A stretch of DNA of 64,000 nucleotides from Blepharisma stoltei (lineage: Eukaryota; Ciliophora; Heterotrichea; Heterotrichida; Blepharismidae): assembly GCA_914767885.1 (NCBI GenBank), contig CAJZBQ010000058.1, forward strand, positions 941,501-1,005,500, written 5' to 3'. Made by a program: the position numbers and the translations under genes. The notes under the pieces are model-generated. The model saw only the letters and a list, made by a program, of their open reading frames with translations. It was not told the DNA's origin and did not search any database. Positions 19,002 to 30,839 of this stretch are shown here, in pieces. Each line of letters begins with the position of its first letter. The stretch's first letter is position 1.

Positions 19002-21741
19002 TTAAGTCTCCATAAATATTTCTTTTTCTTTAGCTGCATGATTTTCTAAATCAATCCTTTCAACTACTTCTGTCTCGATTTTGCTTTGCTCGTCTTGCTT
19101 TTTAACCATTTTTTTGGCTCCCAAATAAGTAACTGTATAAAAAATTGTTGCTACTCCATGAAACAGTAAAGTTGATAGCGCAATTGTAGCGCCCTCTTCA
19201 GCACAGGTATGAGCCCGATATCTTTTATCATACCCTCAATCAAGGTGCTTACAATGATCTTCATAAACACACCACGTAAGCCCATGCCACAGAATAACAG
19301 CAAAAAAGTAAAATAATAGCGATATCCAAATGCAAAAATTCTTACTCCCCTTGCGTTAGCGAGCAAAACCATTGGAAAATTGCCTATTTTTTGGTAAAAG
19401 CGAATAAATTTTTTTTTTAAGAAAAATTATTTTGATATAAGTAATAGTTATTATAATAAAATCTTTAACTAATTCTGTTAAATTTTAAACAACTTGAATT
19501 TTAAAACATAAATCTTACAAATTAAATTAATATCTGCTTTAAAATTATTTCGAATTATGAATTTTTTAAAAAATAATTCCTAAAATTTTATATATTATTT
19601 TTTTTTAAAAATAAACTAGTTTTCACTCCTTTAGCAAACCAAATATCATGGAGGGGGAATTAATAAAAATAATTTTAAAAAAAAAATTAAAAAATTTAAA
19701 AAAAATTATTTTTATCCAATATGTCAGCACAGAAAATCATAAGATTTTTATTTTTGTGAACATATCTAAATAAATTATCAAAATTGTGGCAACAAGCATA
19801 AACATTGAGATTGAGGAAAATAGTATCATAATTACTCCTGATGCATAGAGCTTGTGAAATGTACGGCATTGTCCTATTGATACGCTGGAATCTACTCTAC
19901 CATTTTCGCAATCTTCTCAGTACTCGTAGAATTTTTAAAATGCCGTGATCTGGCGTCTCTTCTGGTGATCCGTAAGTTGACCGGGTCTAGAGGAGAAGAG
20001 CCTTATTGAGGCAGTTGAGATAGAATTTTTGGTCTTGGACAGACCTCGACCTTTTTGTCATGGCTTGCAGATGTAATGTCATTCAGCACTACATGGGGCA
20101 TTACCGAGACTGTCATACAACTCAGGAAGGCCATGAAAAAGGCAATCGCAGTCTAACCATACTCCGAGCCCTATTAGATGTTAATGGATTCTTTTCATCT
20201 GGTGTGACCAGAAGACGGGTAGGCAATGTCCCCGACGAGAGACCTCCTATGTCACAATTTTTTTATTGATATAGAGTAAAAGGGCAGGTGTGAGGATAGG
20301 TTGGCTTCCGCATATTGGTAAAGCAGTCACCAGAATCCCTTAGGGGATTCACCCTCTTTTTTAACGTCAATAGGGAGAACTTGTTTGAGTAAGATGGCTC
20401 ACCAAGCGATTTACGGCTCGAATATTACCTTTCCACCTGACGCCATAGCACCAGTGAAGTAGGATTTCTGTGTCTCCGTCTCCTACTTGCCTTTTCAGCT
20501 CCAGTGTTGAGTGGAAGGCTATGGACTTCCGCGGCATGCTGCTTGGGTTGAATTTAGGTTGTCCTCACAAAATCCCCAAAAAAAATGGAAATATCTGACA
20601 CTTTGGGCATAAATGAAAAATTCAAAGCCTGTTGAGTAGCTCCCATTTTCACGTAAGGAAGATGCTCGAATTGTCAAGGCATTGCCTGTAAAAACACTGC
20701 TGGACGTTCCCTTTTCAACTCTGAACCTACCTTTTCCCTCGAGGTAAAATCCAATCCAGAAAGCAGACTATGCCTGCCAAATTGTCTAGCTGTCCATTTC
20801 TAGGTTGTTTAAAACTTTGCCTGCTATAAATAAACTGTGCCCAAGGCTGCATTCCGGGAGGCAATGCCCGAGCCGAGACGCTAATTTATTTATATCAGGC
20901 AAGAGGATAGCACTTGCTATAACGCGAAGCTATCTGTGGACGGAAAGGGGTTGAAATAATCTTAAAGACCTTTTAGAAATTTGATTTAACCTAATCTCAG
21001 TACTCGTGGTAGCTTTTATCATCAGAAAAATGATGGGAATCTGGGGTTGGTCTTAGGATTCCACCTTCTCAAGATGTTGAGCCTTCCCCTTGTCTAAACC
21101 AACGCGTTTGCCCTAATGCAGCAATTTCTAGCCCTATGATTAGATGGAGCATCAACATATGTGTAAGCCAGACACAAATTCTTAGATAAGCCATTGCTTT
21201 GAGAACCATTTTTATAATCAGATTTATGATAAGGATGGATATAATGCAAAATAATTGATTTTTATCAGTAAAATAAAATAACTTACTCCCCTTTAAATTG
21301 GAACAAAAATTCTTGTTCAAATTTAAAGAGGGGCTAATTTTTTTCGATCCAAATTAAAAATTTATATTTTCATCTATTTAAAATTTTCCATTTGAAAAAA
21401 TTGTTTTAATTAAATTACCCAAAAATAAAAATTTTACCTATCTGCTTTTCTAATTTAAAAGGGGGGTGAATAAGCTGGCTATTATCTGTATGAATAAGCA
21501 ATATAGAAATAGTAAATTGTACCTCAGGGGGATAAGTGCTGCAACAATGTTTATTTAAGTATTTAAGCAAATGCAAAATTCTAGCATTGATTTATAACAT
21601 TTTTCCTATGGCAAGTCCGTCTCTATTTAATATATAGAATTTTTTACAGTGGAAACCCTCTTTTTGTGAACATTTTCTGTTTCTGACCATAAAAATTGAT
21701 ATAATTACTTTATTGCGATAGAAGTGTTGGGCTCTTACCAT
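19002..21741 (-). CDS. Polytopic membrane protein, unknown family
   Basis: Reading from ATG 21741, the frame is MVRAQHFYRNKVIISIF, then a Cys-containing region (CSQKEGFHCKKFYKHCC). Several hydrophobic helices follow (LFCIISILIINLIIKMV, WLTHMLMLHLIIGLEIA, MILFSSISMFMLVATILIIYL, LLFYFFAVILWHGLTWC, LSTLLFHGVATIFYTVTYL), then a charged tail (KKQDEQSKIETEVVERIDL). Trp codons at TSWEGG, HEYWED and HLDWGYD are TGA. Four inserts are resolved: 21552-21632, 21284-21470, a 1.07-kb retroposon and the MITE at 19343. The exact edge near 19763 is uncertain, because AT-rich sequence after the MITE reads in frame. The stop is TAA. Confidence 0.65.
19343..19660. mobile_element. CTCC-type MITE, diverged, ~318 bp
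   Basis: The left end CTCCCCTTGCGTTAGCGAGC follows TA at 19343. The right end CATGGAGGGGGAATTA is at 19661-19662. An alternative in-frame right TA at 19763-19764 would enlarge the excised segment to 420 bp. Confidence 0.7.
19928..20995 (+). mobile_element. SINE-like retroposon, long member, 1068 bp
   Basis: Flanked by CTCAGTACTCGT at 19916-19927 and 20996-21007. Starts with TTTTTAAAATGCCGTGATCT, a variant of the family 5' end, and ends with TTTGATTTAACCTAAT. It has no ORF of reverse-transcriptase length. Collapsing the duplication restores KSYH-EYWEDCENG in the host gene. Confidence 0.8.
21284..21470. mobile_element. CTTTAAATTG-type MITE, 187 bp
   Basis: Ends CTCCCCTTTAAATTGGAACA and TAATTTAAAAGGGGGGTGAA form terminal inverted repeats; TA at 21284-21285 and 21471-21472. 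Excision gives TDNSQL-KLFYFTDKN. Confidence 0.82.
21552..21632. other. IES, 81 bp
   Basis: TA at 21552-21553 and 21633-21634. Excision gives HCKKFY-KHCCSTYPPE. Confidence 0.6.
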
Positions 21742-23183
21742 TTTTTAATTTAATATTAATCTTAATCTTTCACACGCTTGCCATAATGAAAATTGCCTTG
21801 ATTTTATCAACACTCTTATTTAGTAACCCATCTCACTTTCTTTTTTTCTTTATTTTCTATTCTTTTTCTGCATTCTAGCTCTCGATTTATTTCTATCCAA
21901 AGTCTTTTGCATTAAAAAGTCGCTTTTCAGCATAAAAATTATTAATTTGCAGTGTAGTTATTAAAAGTGCTAGCTCTCCCTATATTTTAGAACGATCAAG
22001 ACCATTGGAAAAATCCCTATCTTTGAAAATTAACCTTCCAATTAACAGCAAAATAATTTTAATATAAAAATTTTGATAAAAATAATAGCTGCTATTACGA
22101 GATATATATTTTTAATTTTATTAATTAAAATAGATTTCTTTTCAAAATACTTGCAGATTTGGATATTTTAAAATCCGAAAAAAAATATTCCCATATGCTA
22201 ATTACTAAAAAGATATTATTTTCCAGAGAAGTATTTCTCAAAAAACTATTAAATTCAATTTTCAGCTAAAAATCTTAAAAAATTGACCCTCTTGAAGAGC
22301 AACAAAAGAATTTAATATCATAGAAGAGAGAGTAAGTAAGCATGATGAATGATTATGAAAAGTCTAATTTTCTATACAAAAAGTTAAGGTATAATAAATC
22401 TATATTCAGCTCTATAATTCTTGAATATAAACTTAAATAAGCTTAGAATTCGATTTTAAAAACTAGATTTATCAAAAAATCCAAGCTAAAAGTGTTTCCT
22501 GTATTTTAATGAGAAAATTAAAGATAAGTCAAATTGGAATTAATGAAACTCTTCTATGAATTAATAACTAGGTTTGAAAGATTAATGAAGTGAATATTTA
22601 AAACTCATACTTACTCTTACTCTCTCTCCGTTAGCGAGCAAAACCATTTTAAAAATCCACCCTCCGTTATCGAACAAAAAAATGTTTAAATGTAAACTTT
22701 TTTAATATATAAGTGACAAATATTATAATAAAATCTCTAGTTAATTCTGTTTAATCTTAAGCGTCTAGCATTTTAAAATATAAATTTTAAAAATTAATAT
22801 TTGCTTTAAACTCATTTCAAAAAAAAATTATATAAAACATATATTTTCATTATATATTTGGGTAAATTTGGAGAAAAGGAGCTTTGAAAATTTTTAAAGA
22901 AAAAATAAAGATTTTATAATATGTAAGCTAAAAATATTGCTAATGACAATTTACTCCATATCTATGCCACTTTTATACATTCTCTATATTGAAATCTAAT
23001 GCATCAAGTAAAAATAGGCCTAATAATGTATTTTTATACTTAAATAAAGGGATGATATATAAACTAAAGACTAATAAGAGATAAATATGCATACACAAAC
23101 TTTTATGCCAAATTACAAAATATATTAACCTATGAGAATCAATCAAAAAATATATTGGTATTTTTAATAGAATTTCTATTTAA
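21742..23183. other. Intergenic with MITE remnants
   Basis: A degenerate MITE spans about 21971-22332 (GCTCTCCCTATATTTTAGAA to AGAGAGAGTA). One end of another lies near 22613 (ACTCTCTCTCCGTTAGCGAG) with no clear partner. The rest is AT-rich, with no gene I can support. Confidence 0.5.
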
Positions 23184-23555
23184 TTACTCATCTAATTTAT
23201 CATTGTCCTTTAGACAAACTCGAGCCACAAAGTGTTTAATTCTGAAAATTTTGGTATTTGGAATCATAGCTATAGAGTCATCTAGAGCTAAATAACGATC
23301 GATATCATGCTCCCGTGGCTTAATTGCAAAATTTTGGCGCTTTGTCTTAGACAAAGAGCTTCATTTCTCACTGTGATTATTCTTTATATGTCTGTTCAAT
23401 CCTTTTTTGTACTTGTAAGTATTATTGCAAAACTCGCATCTGTAAGGTCTTAAATCGCTGTGGGAGCTCATATGTCGCTTTAAAAATTGATGTGTCTTGA
23501 ACCCAAGTGAGCAAACTTCGCAGATATAAGGGCGAAGATCGGATACCGTATCCAT
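23184..23555 (-). CDS. Two-finger C2H2 zinc protein
   Basis: 123 residues starting MDTVSDLRPYICEV. Finger 1 is CEVCSLGFKTHQFLKRHMSS ending in His (C-x2-C-x12-H-x3-H). Finger 2 is CEFCNNTYKYKKGLNRHIKN ending in His (x4 spacing). The sequence continues through a TGA-coded Trp (HSEKWSSLS) into a basic tail KTKRQNFAIKPREHD and ends with TAA at 23184-23186, rather than at the TGA a standard code would use. Two fingers plus a basic tail suit nucleic-acid binding; the target is unknown. Single intact exon. Confidence 0.82.
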
Positions 23556-23863
23556 TTTATTTTTATCATGACTACTTCATTATAGCTTAGATAACCCTGG
23601 TATATATATCTCAATGATCTTCTAAGTGCTAAAATTCGGATTTAACTATAATTATCATTATTTAAAATTTTAAATGATTTTTAACTTTATTTTATTTAAA
23701 TTTCATGAAAAATTTCAATTGATTTTCCTTATACGAAATTTTAATAATTATAAACCTATTATTATTAATATTAAAATTTACTCAATTATACTTAATCAGC
23801 ATACCATTATGAAATCCGCATATCAATCTTAATTCCAATTAATTTGAATTTAACGTATTAATT

Positions 23864-25031
23864 ATGAGACCACACATAAATAAAAGCACATCAATCCGGA
23901 AGCTAACAAAACAAAAATCAACTTCTAAAAGCACTCAAACTATAATTGGGGCAAATAACCACATTTTTTCGAAAATTCAAACCCGGTTTCCTTCAGTATC
24001 TTCGCATAGATCATATACATGAAAATGGCGACGGCGAACCAGCCCTTTTTCTCAACACCTGTAGCTGGCGTTCGCTGGGGACCTCGTGGAAGGGAAATAG
24101 GCGCTCGGTGTGTGTATCCGGCTAGGTTTTTTCCTTGGCACAGTAGAGCGCAACGTCGAACTAGGTCGACCACAGCTCATTCTGACACCAAGTTTTTTGC
24201 CTCAGGGTAAATGAATTTCCAAGGTTGGAAAGGGGAAGCTCAGCAGCACCAAGGACACCCACTTGGTCCCATGGGCAACTCCCTGGCGTGAAACTGGACG
24301 TTAGGTCCCAGGATTGGATTTCATTTTGGCCGACAGTCCTATCAGACAATTTATTTTTCAAATTTTAGGAATAGGCAACCTCTGTTGACGTACTGCTAGG
24401 TGGCGTAACTCATCCAACTACGGGTAGCGAGCGCGCATCCTCGTCCAGTAGGAGCAACATCTTGAAGGTCTTGATCGATTGGTGGCGATCAACCGGGTGA
24501 AGCGTTAGGGGTGAAGTTAGACCAAGGGCAACCTTATGTAATACGACTGGCCTCTCAATAATAAAGTTAATGTTAATGTTAATGTTAATGCTATCTTCGC
24601 ATAGATCACTATCCATCCTAAAGCCTCGTGAAAATTTGTTAAGAAAAGACTCAAAATCTGTGGAGCCTCCAGACTATTCATGTTCAAAAACAAGGTCTCC
24701 TGAGCCTTTTTCTCCTGACCAAAACTCAATCTGTACCTCAGCTCTTGATCTTGACTATCAACGGCTTGAGTATTTAGTGAACAAAAATAATTCAGCAAGG
24801 AAAAATTTGCTGACTGTACAGCAGCAAATAATAAATTTAAATGCAAAGCACAAAATGCGTGATAAATTTCATTTAATTCAAGAAACTGATGAAAATATCA
24901 ATCATAATGATATAAAAAAGCCAAATTTGACGATGAAGATAGATTTGGCTTTTCAGTACAAAAGCAGTGTTCTTTCGACTCGCCAGCGTTTAAAACTGCC
25001 TCCAATTGATAAAGATATAACTAATATGTAA
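23864..25031 (+). CDS. Unknown Ser/Lys-rich protein split by a retroposon
   Basis: Starts ATG AGA CCA (MRPHINKSTSIRKLTKQ) and reads SKIQTRFPSVSSHRSLSIL across the collapsed target duplication of the retroposon at 24014-24591. It continues to an end IDLAFQYKSSVLSTRQRLKL then PPIDKDITNM. About 195 residues, basic and mostly polar, with one short helical stretch (LEYLVNKNNSARKNLLTVQQ). No known domain. It lies 27 bp upstream of ELP1 on the same strand. Confidence 0.7.
24014..24591 (+). mobile_element. SINE-like retroposon, 578 bp
   Basis: 17-bp target duplication TATCTTCGCATAGATCA at 23997-24013 and 24592-24608. The 5' end is AAAATGGCGACGGCGAACCA. The 3' tail is four GTTAAT units. GC-rich, no long conserved ORF. 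Confidence 0.9.
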
Positions 25032-25058
25032 ATAATTGATTAATCCTAATACATATTT

Positions 25059-28000
25059 ATGAGAAATCTCTGGCCTTTTCATCATCAGAACTTCTCAGTT
25101 CCGAATGCGGTCGGAGTTTCCACTGACCAGCACAAAATTTTCTTGTTATCTGGGACTAGTGAATTAGTAATTATAGACAAAAAATCTGGCACAAAAGAGC
25201 TGATTCCTTTAGATGAAGAAATTGAGGATTTGGTAAACATGACTTACTTGCAATTAGAAGAAAATCTTATATACTTTATTTAATAAATAAATAAAAATGT
25301 TTAGTTTCTAGGTATTGGAGGCTAATTAAGGCAAATCTCTATATTTATTTCTGCAAATGGCTCACTTTATTCATACAGCTTCGAGACAAAAGAAACTTCC
25401 ATTGAAGGCGAAATAACAACTGGGATTTCAGCAGCTCAATGGGCACCCTCTCAAGAACATTTAGTGATTTTCGCGAAAAATGGAAGCTTACTGATCCATA
25501 ACTCAGAATTAGATTTTATTAGAGAAGTTAAGCTTGATTTAGGACCAGAAGCTACAGTTAGCTGGAGAGGAGACAGCAAGTTTTTCGTTGTGTGTGGCCA
25601 AGCTGAAGGCGGAAATAAAGCCTTGACTTTTGCAGCAAATGGAGATTTAGTTGAGTCTCATTTCAAGTCAGATCCTGATGGAGGCAAAGTACAAAATATC
25701 AGTGAAAAAACCAGCTTGCTACTATAGAATTAATAAAAAAAATTAGTTTATTATTTATTTTTTTTAAAATAAAATAGCACAAAAGCTTTTTATAAGGAGA
25801 GTTAGGGTCACATATTGCCAGCTGGCAAACTACAGGAAGTTTAATTGCTGGGATTAAAAATGACAAAATTTTACTATGGGAAAAGAATGGACTTTTGCAT
25901 GCTGATTTTCAAAATAGGTATAATGAACAGATTAAGCAGCTGGAATGGAGTCTTAATGGAGAAATCCTCGCAATTGTTATGATAAATAGAGTAGCTTTAT
26001 ACTATCGCAGCAATTATCATTGGTTTCTAAAGCAATCCTATGAAAGAGTTTCTCCGAAAATCCAATGGGCTGGAAATTCATTGATTATTTTATCAGACAC
26101 TGTTGAAAAAATTGACTATATTTGGAAACATGACGCACTCGGCGAAAAAGTAGTCGTCGTTGACGGAGAATCCCTTAATATTACCCATTTCAGCCAAGGC
26201 TTAATTCCACCCCCAATGTTCCACGATTCCATAAATCTTGGCTTCGTCCCTGAGCTCTTGTCTATGAATTCCTCAGGAACCATCAGCCTAGCCTACAAAA
26301 ACAAAATTTTCCTATTTGATTCCTCCTTACACGAATTATGCGAATTTCCTAATACAAAAAAACTTGAATTTGCAGGCCAAAGACTTTTCATTTCAAATGG
26401 TTTCCAAGTGTTTGAAATCATTGAAAATAAGCTTGAAAAACTTTTTGATTTTAATAAAGAAATTTTAGTTTTAAAAGGAGAAGATAATGGAAACCTTTGG
26501 ATTGAATTTATTGATGGAGAAATATATAGAAATAATGAATTTTATATCAGTGAAAAAGAAATTTGTGAAAAAATTTACCCTGTTTGTATGGAAGGGAAAC
26601 CAAATATTTTAGGATTGGCTGGGAATAAGCTGTATTTAAATAAAATTTTATTATGTACAAACTGCACGAGTGCTGGGGTTTTTGGGGATTTTTTGCTGTT
26701 TACTAAACAAAATGTGCCTTTAAGCGAGCTTTATTTATTAAATAGAAATTTTCCGATCCCATTTCCAATAGGGCAAGACCAATCAATAACTCTTCCTGAG
26801 CCATCAGCTGACCATTATTATAGCCGCAGTATAGAAAAAGGAAGCGTAATCGTCACTTTGCAAGGCGTCAATGTAATTCTTCAGCATAACAGAGGCAATT
26901 TAGAAGGAATTTATCCCCGACTCGTCGTAATATACAAATCAAAAGAGCTAATTGAGGCTACAAAATATGGAGAAGCCTTTAAGCTGTTAAATCTCCTCCC
27001 CTTTAAATTGGAACAAAAATATCGACAAAATTGCCATTTTTTTGGGTAAATTAACCATTCTTTAATTGGACCAAAATTTTAGTTTTTCAATGGAAAATTT
27101 TATAGGTGAAAATGCTAATTTTTATATATAAATATCAATATTTCCACAGTATGGAGGAAAATGCTCAGAAAAGGGGGGCTTCTCGACTGTCCCCTCTTTT
27201 AATTGAAACAGAAATTTTTGGTTCCAATTTAAAGGGAAAGGGGAGTAAGGACCCACAAGCTTGATTTAAATTTTATTTACGATTTAGACCCAGAGAAATT
27301 TATGACAAATATTGAGAAATTTATTTCCGAAGTGGCCAAAGGAGACTTTATTAATCTTTTTTTGACCTCTTTAAAAGACCAAGATATGGCTGCAGTCTAT
27401 TTAAAGCAAGACCCTAAAGATATCAAAGGAAAAACCAATAAAATCTGTGACGCAATTAGAGAAAAACTGAATTTAGCTACACATACTTTGTCGATAATTA
27501 CGTCATATGCTGCAAAATCACCACCAGAGCTAGAACAAGCTCTAGTCTGGATTCAGCATATAAGAGAAAAATACCCAAAAAAGCCGCCAAGACCTCCACA
27601 CATGCATGAAGGTAAAAGAGACGATAAAATTTACCCTGAAGACTCCTTAAAATACTTAAGCTGGCTTGTGGACCCTGACAAGCTTTTTGATGTTGCTTTA
27701 GGAATGTACGATTTAGAATTAACAACACAAACAGCCCAATTTACCCAAAAAGACCCAAAAGAATATTTGCCATACCTAAAGTCATTAAACCAAATGGACG
27801 ATGTAAGAAAAAAGGTCAAAATCTGTATATACCTTTTAAAATAGTTACAGATAGCCTATTTACTATATAAAATATTCTCTAGGAATAGCAGATTTATTAT
27901 AAATAATAGAAATAGACTTAAAAAGATACAAAAAAGCTTTAGACGAATTAATTGCAGGCGGGGAAGAATTTTATAGTGAAGCATTAGAACTAGTAGCCAG

Positions 28001-29418
28001 TCAAGGACTTTATATAGAAGGGCTGAAATTGTTTAAAGGGACCAGTTTTGAAATCCAAGCCAAAGAAGCTATTGCAAAGTGTCTGGAAAAAAAAGAACTT
28101 TATATACAATCTGCTGCTTTGTATGAGAGCTGCAATAACTATCAGAAGGCAAAAGAAAACTATATTAAAGGCCAAGAGTGACAGCTTGCAGGGAATATGG
28201 CACAAATGCTAGGAGAAGATATTTCTAATTTTTATGAAAATTTAGCTCACAATTGTGGAGAAATGGGGAATTATGAAGAAGCTGCAAATTTGTTGCAAAA
28301 ATCCAATGATGAAGAAGGCTCGGCAGTCAGGTATCTTATACAAGGAGGAAGGTTCAAACAGGCAATTTTAGCTTCAAAAAATAATGAAAGCAAAAGTCTT
28401 GTCTTAGGAAGCTTAAGAACTTTTGGGAATGAATTAATGGAAGATATGAAGAAAAATACTGAGCTTTGGAAAGAAAAATACACAAGGCTGCAATATGTGC
28501 AACAAAACAAGAAAAATATGCCTAAGGGCGGAGGAGGCTATGAAGATGAAGAAATTGCTTCACAATACAGCTTAGACAGCGCTATGACTAAAGCCAGCCA
28601 ATTTACAAAGCGACAACGGAAAAAAGCCAAAAAAGTCAGAAAAACAGCTGCAAAAGAAGGCTCACAGTTCGAAGAAGACTATTTAGTCGACCTTTTATTA
28701 ACCCTCAGGCCAGATCTTACTTATCAAACTAGAATAGAAAATATTTGTGAAGCTTATATCTTGCTTGGCGAATTTCAAGACGCCCTTAATATCTGGAATT
28801 TATTCCAAGCCCTAAAAGACACTACTTTTGCCTCAATAAAAACTTTAAGACATCAAGAGTTCCTCACAAAGTTTTCAGAAGTTTTCCCAGACATAAACCG
28901 AGACGCCCACACAGAAAACATCCTTTGTGATATTTTCTCCAAAAATTATTTCTTACTCCCCTCCCCCCTCCGTGAGTGGACAAAACAATTAGAAAAATCC
29001 CTATTTTTTGCCCAAAAACCCACCCTCCGTGAGCGAACAAAAATTTTTTTAACAGAAAATTTTTTTATGGAAAAAAATTGTGATATATTAATGATAATTA
29101 GTATAATGAATTCTAGTGCTAATTCTGTTTAATTTTAAACAAATTGCTTTTTAAAACATAAATTTTATAAATTAAATTAATATTTGCTTTCCAATTTTTG
29201 CGAATTAGAATTTTTTAAATTTTGAAAACAAATATTTTTTATAAAATTTATATATAAATTTTTTTTAAAAAAAAAAAAAAATTAACCCCCTCCGTGAGCG
29301 AACAAAATTTTTTTGTTCACTCACGGAGGGGGGGGAGTTAGCAGAAGGTTTGGCTTCTCATGAGCCTCCAGTGCTTCCGATATCCAAGCTCCAGTACTTC
29401 TTTAAGCTAATTTCTTAA
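25059..29418 (+). CDS. ELP1: Elongator complex protein 1 (ELP1/IKI3)
   Basis: Scaffold of the Elongator complex, which modifies wobble uridines in tRNA. The N-terminus has the WD40-type blades characteristic of the family: VSWRGDSKFFVVCG, HIASWQTTGSLIAG, LLWEKNGLLHADF and SNYHWFLKQSY, then LIPPPMFHDSINLGF. The C-terminal half is the helical TPR-like region: DPKEYLPYLKSLNQMDD, LKRYKKALDELI, ALYESCNNYQKAKENY, and the basic FTKRQRKKAKKVRKTAAKEG linker. Five inserts are removed (25270, 25720, 26988, 27828, 28954). QEWQLAGN uses TGA. The final exon after the last MITE encodes AEGLASHEPPVLPISK and onward. The stop TAA is at 29416-29418. Confidence 0.95.
25270..25326. other. IES, 57 bp
   Basis: TA at 25270-25271 and 25327-25328. 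Excision gives EENLI-RQISIFISANG. Confidence 0.65.
25720..25802. other. IES, 80-83 bp
   Basis: Left TA at 25720 or 25723, right TA at 25803-25804. Excision gives SEKTSLL-GSHIASWQ. Confidence 0.75.
26988..27245. mobile_element. CTTTAAATTG-type MITE, 258 bp
   Basis: Ends CCCCTTTAAATTGGAACAAA and TTCCAATTTAAAGGGAAAGG. TA at 26988-26989 and 27246-27247. Excision gives GEAFKLL-RTHKLDLNFIYD, matching ELP1. Confidence 0.9.
27828..27906. other. IES, 79 bp
   Basis: TA at 27828-27829 and 27907-27908. Excision gives KVKICI-EIDLKRYKK. Confidence 0.75.
28954..29338. mobile_element. Full-length CTCCGTGAG-type MITE, 385 bp
   Basis: TA at 28954-28955 and 29339-29340. Same internal order as the copy at 18092. 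Excision gives SKNYFL-AEGLASHEPP. Confidence 0.92.
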
Positions 29419-29426
29419 ATAATTAA

Positions 29427-30669
29427 ATGGAAGATTACTCTGATTTCAGTGATGATCCTGACCCAAAAACAGCAATTGATGACAATCTTCAAGGGATTTC
29501 TTTTTCGCCTCCTCTGTGGGAACAAAGATTAGACAAATTCAGAGAAATTTTATTTTCGCTCAAAGTTGTAGAAGTCTGCGATCTTGGATGTGGAAGCGGG
29601 AAATTAATTTCTCAGTTATGCAGATGTAAAGGCCCAAGAAGGATCTATGGGGTTGATATTGACAAATTCAGCCTTGAAGAAGCAGCTGAAGAGTGTAGGC
29701 CGAATATGGCAGATTTTCATTTTCCAAGAAAACATGAGCTAAAAGTGTCACTATTCCATGGGTCAATTCTTGACCCCTGCGAACTTATCCCTTATCAAAT
29801 TCAATGTGTAACGCTAGGAGAAGTGTAAAAATTATATAGAATTGAGCATATTTACCCTGAATCAGTCCCAATTTTGACGGAAAATATATTTATCCTCAAT
29901 TTTTATAAATATTTATAATGATAAGAAAATATGATAATTCAGTATAAAATAATATAAATATATTTATCCGAAATATGCCATAGTAAGTACACCTAATAGA
30001 GAATTTAATGTATATTTCCCAGACCCAAAACATATGAGGAATTATGATCATAAATTTGAGTGGACAAGGAAGGAATTTGAAGAATGAAGCCATAAAGTGT
30101 GTAAAGAATATGGGTATGAGGTAGAGTTCACTGGGGTTGGGTTTCCTATTGGATACCAAGACCATGGGTTTTGTACACAATTTGCGGTCTTTAGAAAACA
30201 AAAGTTTTCTTATGAAAAAAGGCCTTGTAGTGTTAAGAAAGGACAGTTTACAAATTATGAAGAATTTTTGTATTTTTAATTAGAATTAATGCGAACCGAT
30301 TATTTAATAAGATAATAAGCTGCTAGAAATGGAGAAATTCGTACCTATTTAATTCAAAAAGCATATGAAATCCAAAAATATGACGATTTTAAATCAAAAT
30401 TTATAAACAGCTTGTACTATAGTTGCAACTTAGCAAAATCATGAAACTATCTTGGCAACGAGGATCCAATCCCCCTTACTGAAGTTTTCAGAGTCCCCAC
30501 TATATGTGTGTTATGTGATGGTTCATTAAATCGTCTGCGTGAGCTTATTCTATTATACAAAAACTGTGGCTCCTACGATTTTATCTATTCCCAAGCTTAT
30601 GATACTCTAACTCTAGTTTTATCTTCAGATGAGTCTTCAGACTACTCAAGCGAAAATGAAGATATATAA
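29427..30669 (+). CDS. HEN1: HEN1-type small-RNA 2'-O-methyltransferase
   Basis: Methylates the 3' terminal ribose of small RNAs. The SAM motif is CDLGCGSGKLISQL with acidic YGVDIDK. The metal-binding motif EVIEHIYPE matches the ExxEH of HEN1. Family signatures VSTPNREFN, HKFEWTRKEFEEWSHK (second Trp TGA) and VEFTGVGFP follow, then FCTQFAVFRK. The C-terminal extension (PIPLTEVFRVPTICVLCDGS) aligns with that of animal HENMT1. A 15-nt intron at 29825-29839, an IES at 29885-29960 and an IES nested in a second 15-nt intron (30270-30326) must be removed. It starts 8 bp after the ELP1 stop. The stop is TAA. Confidence 0.93.
29885..29960. other. IES, 76 bp
   Basis: TA at 29885-29886 and 29961-29962; both sides share the longer TATATTTATCC. 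Excision gives PILTEN-IYPKYAIVST. Confidence 0.7.
30271..30312. other. IES, 42 bp, inside a 15-nt intron
   Basis: TA at 30271-30272 and 30313-30314. Excision leaves the intron GTAATAAGCTGCTAG (15 nt). Splicing then gives NYEEFL-NGEIRTYLI, bypassing tandem in-frame TAA codons. Confidence 0.65.
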
Positions 30670-30839
30670 AAAATTTTATGATATAGCTCCTTCACTCTTA
30701 TAGATCATTATGTTTAATTTTTAAATGGAATTTGGCTTTGCATTTTTTAAAAAAATTATCCTGTCCCATATTTTTCATTACTATTGATAATAGCAACTAT
30801 TAAGATGGAAAAGGTATAAAATACTTTTTTAATAAACAT

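Noticed and set aside
20060-20269. 69-codon forward ORF starting MACRCNVIQHYMGH
   Set aside because: Falls within the 1,068-bp retroposon and resembles nothing known; treated as chance.
23361-23555. Zinc-finger protein ending at NNHSEK
   Set aside because: That end is a TGA codon; the frame continues about 58 residues to TAA at 23184.
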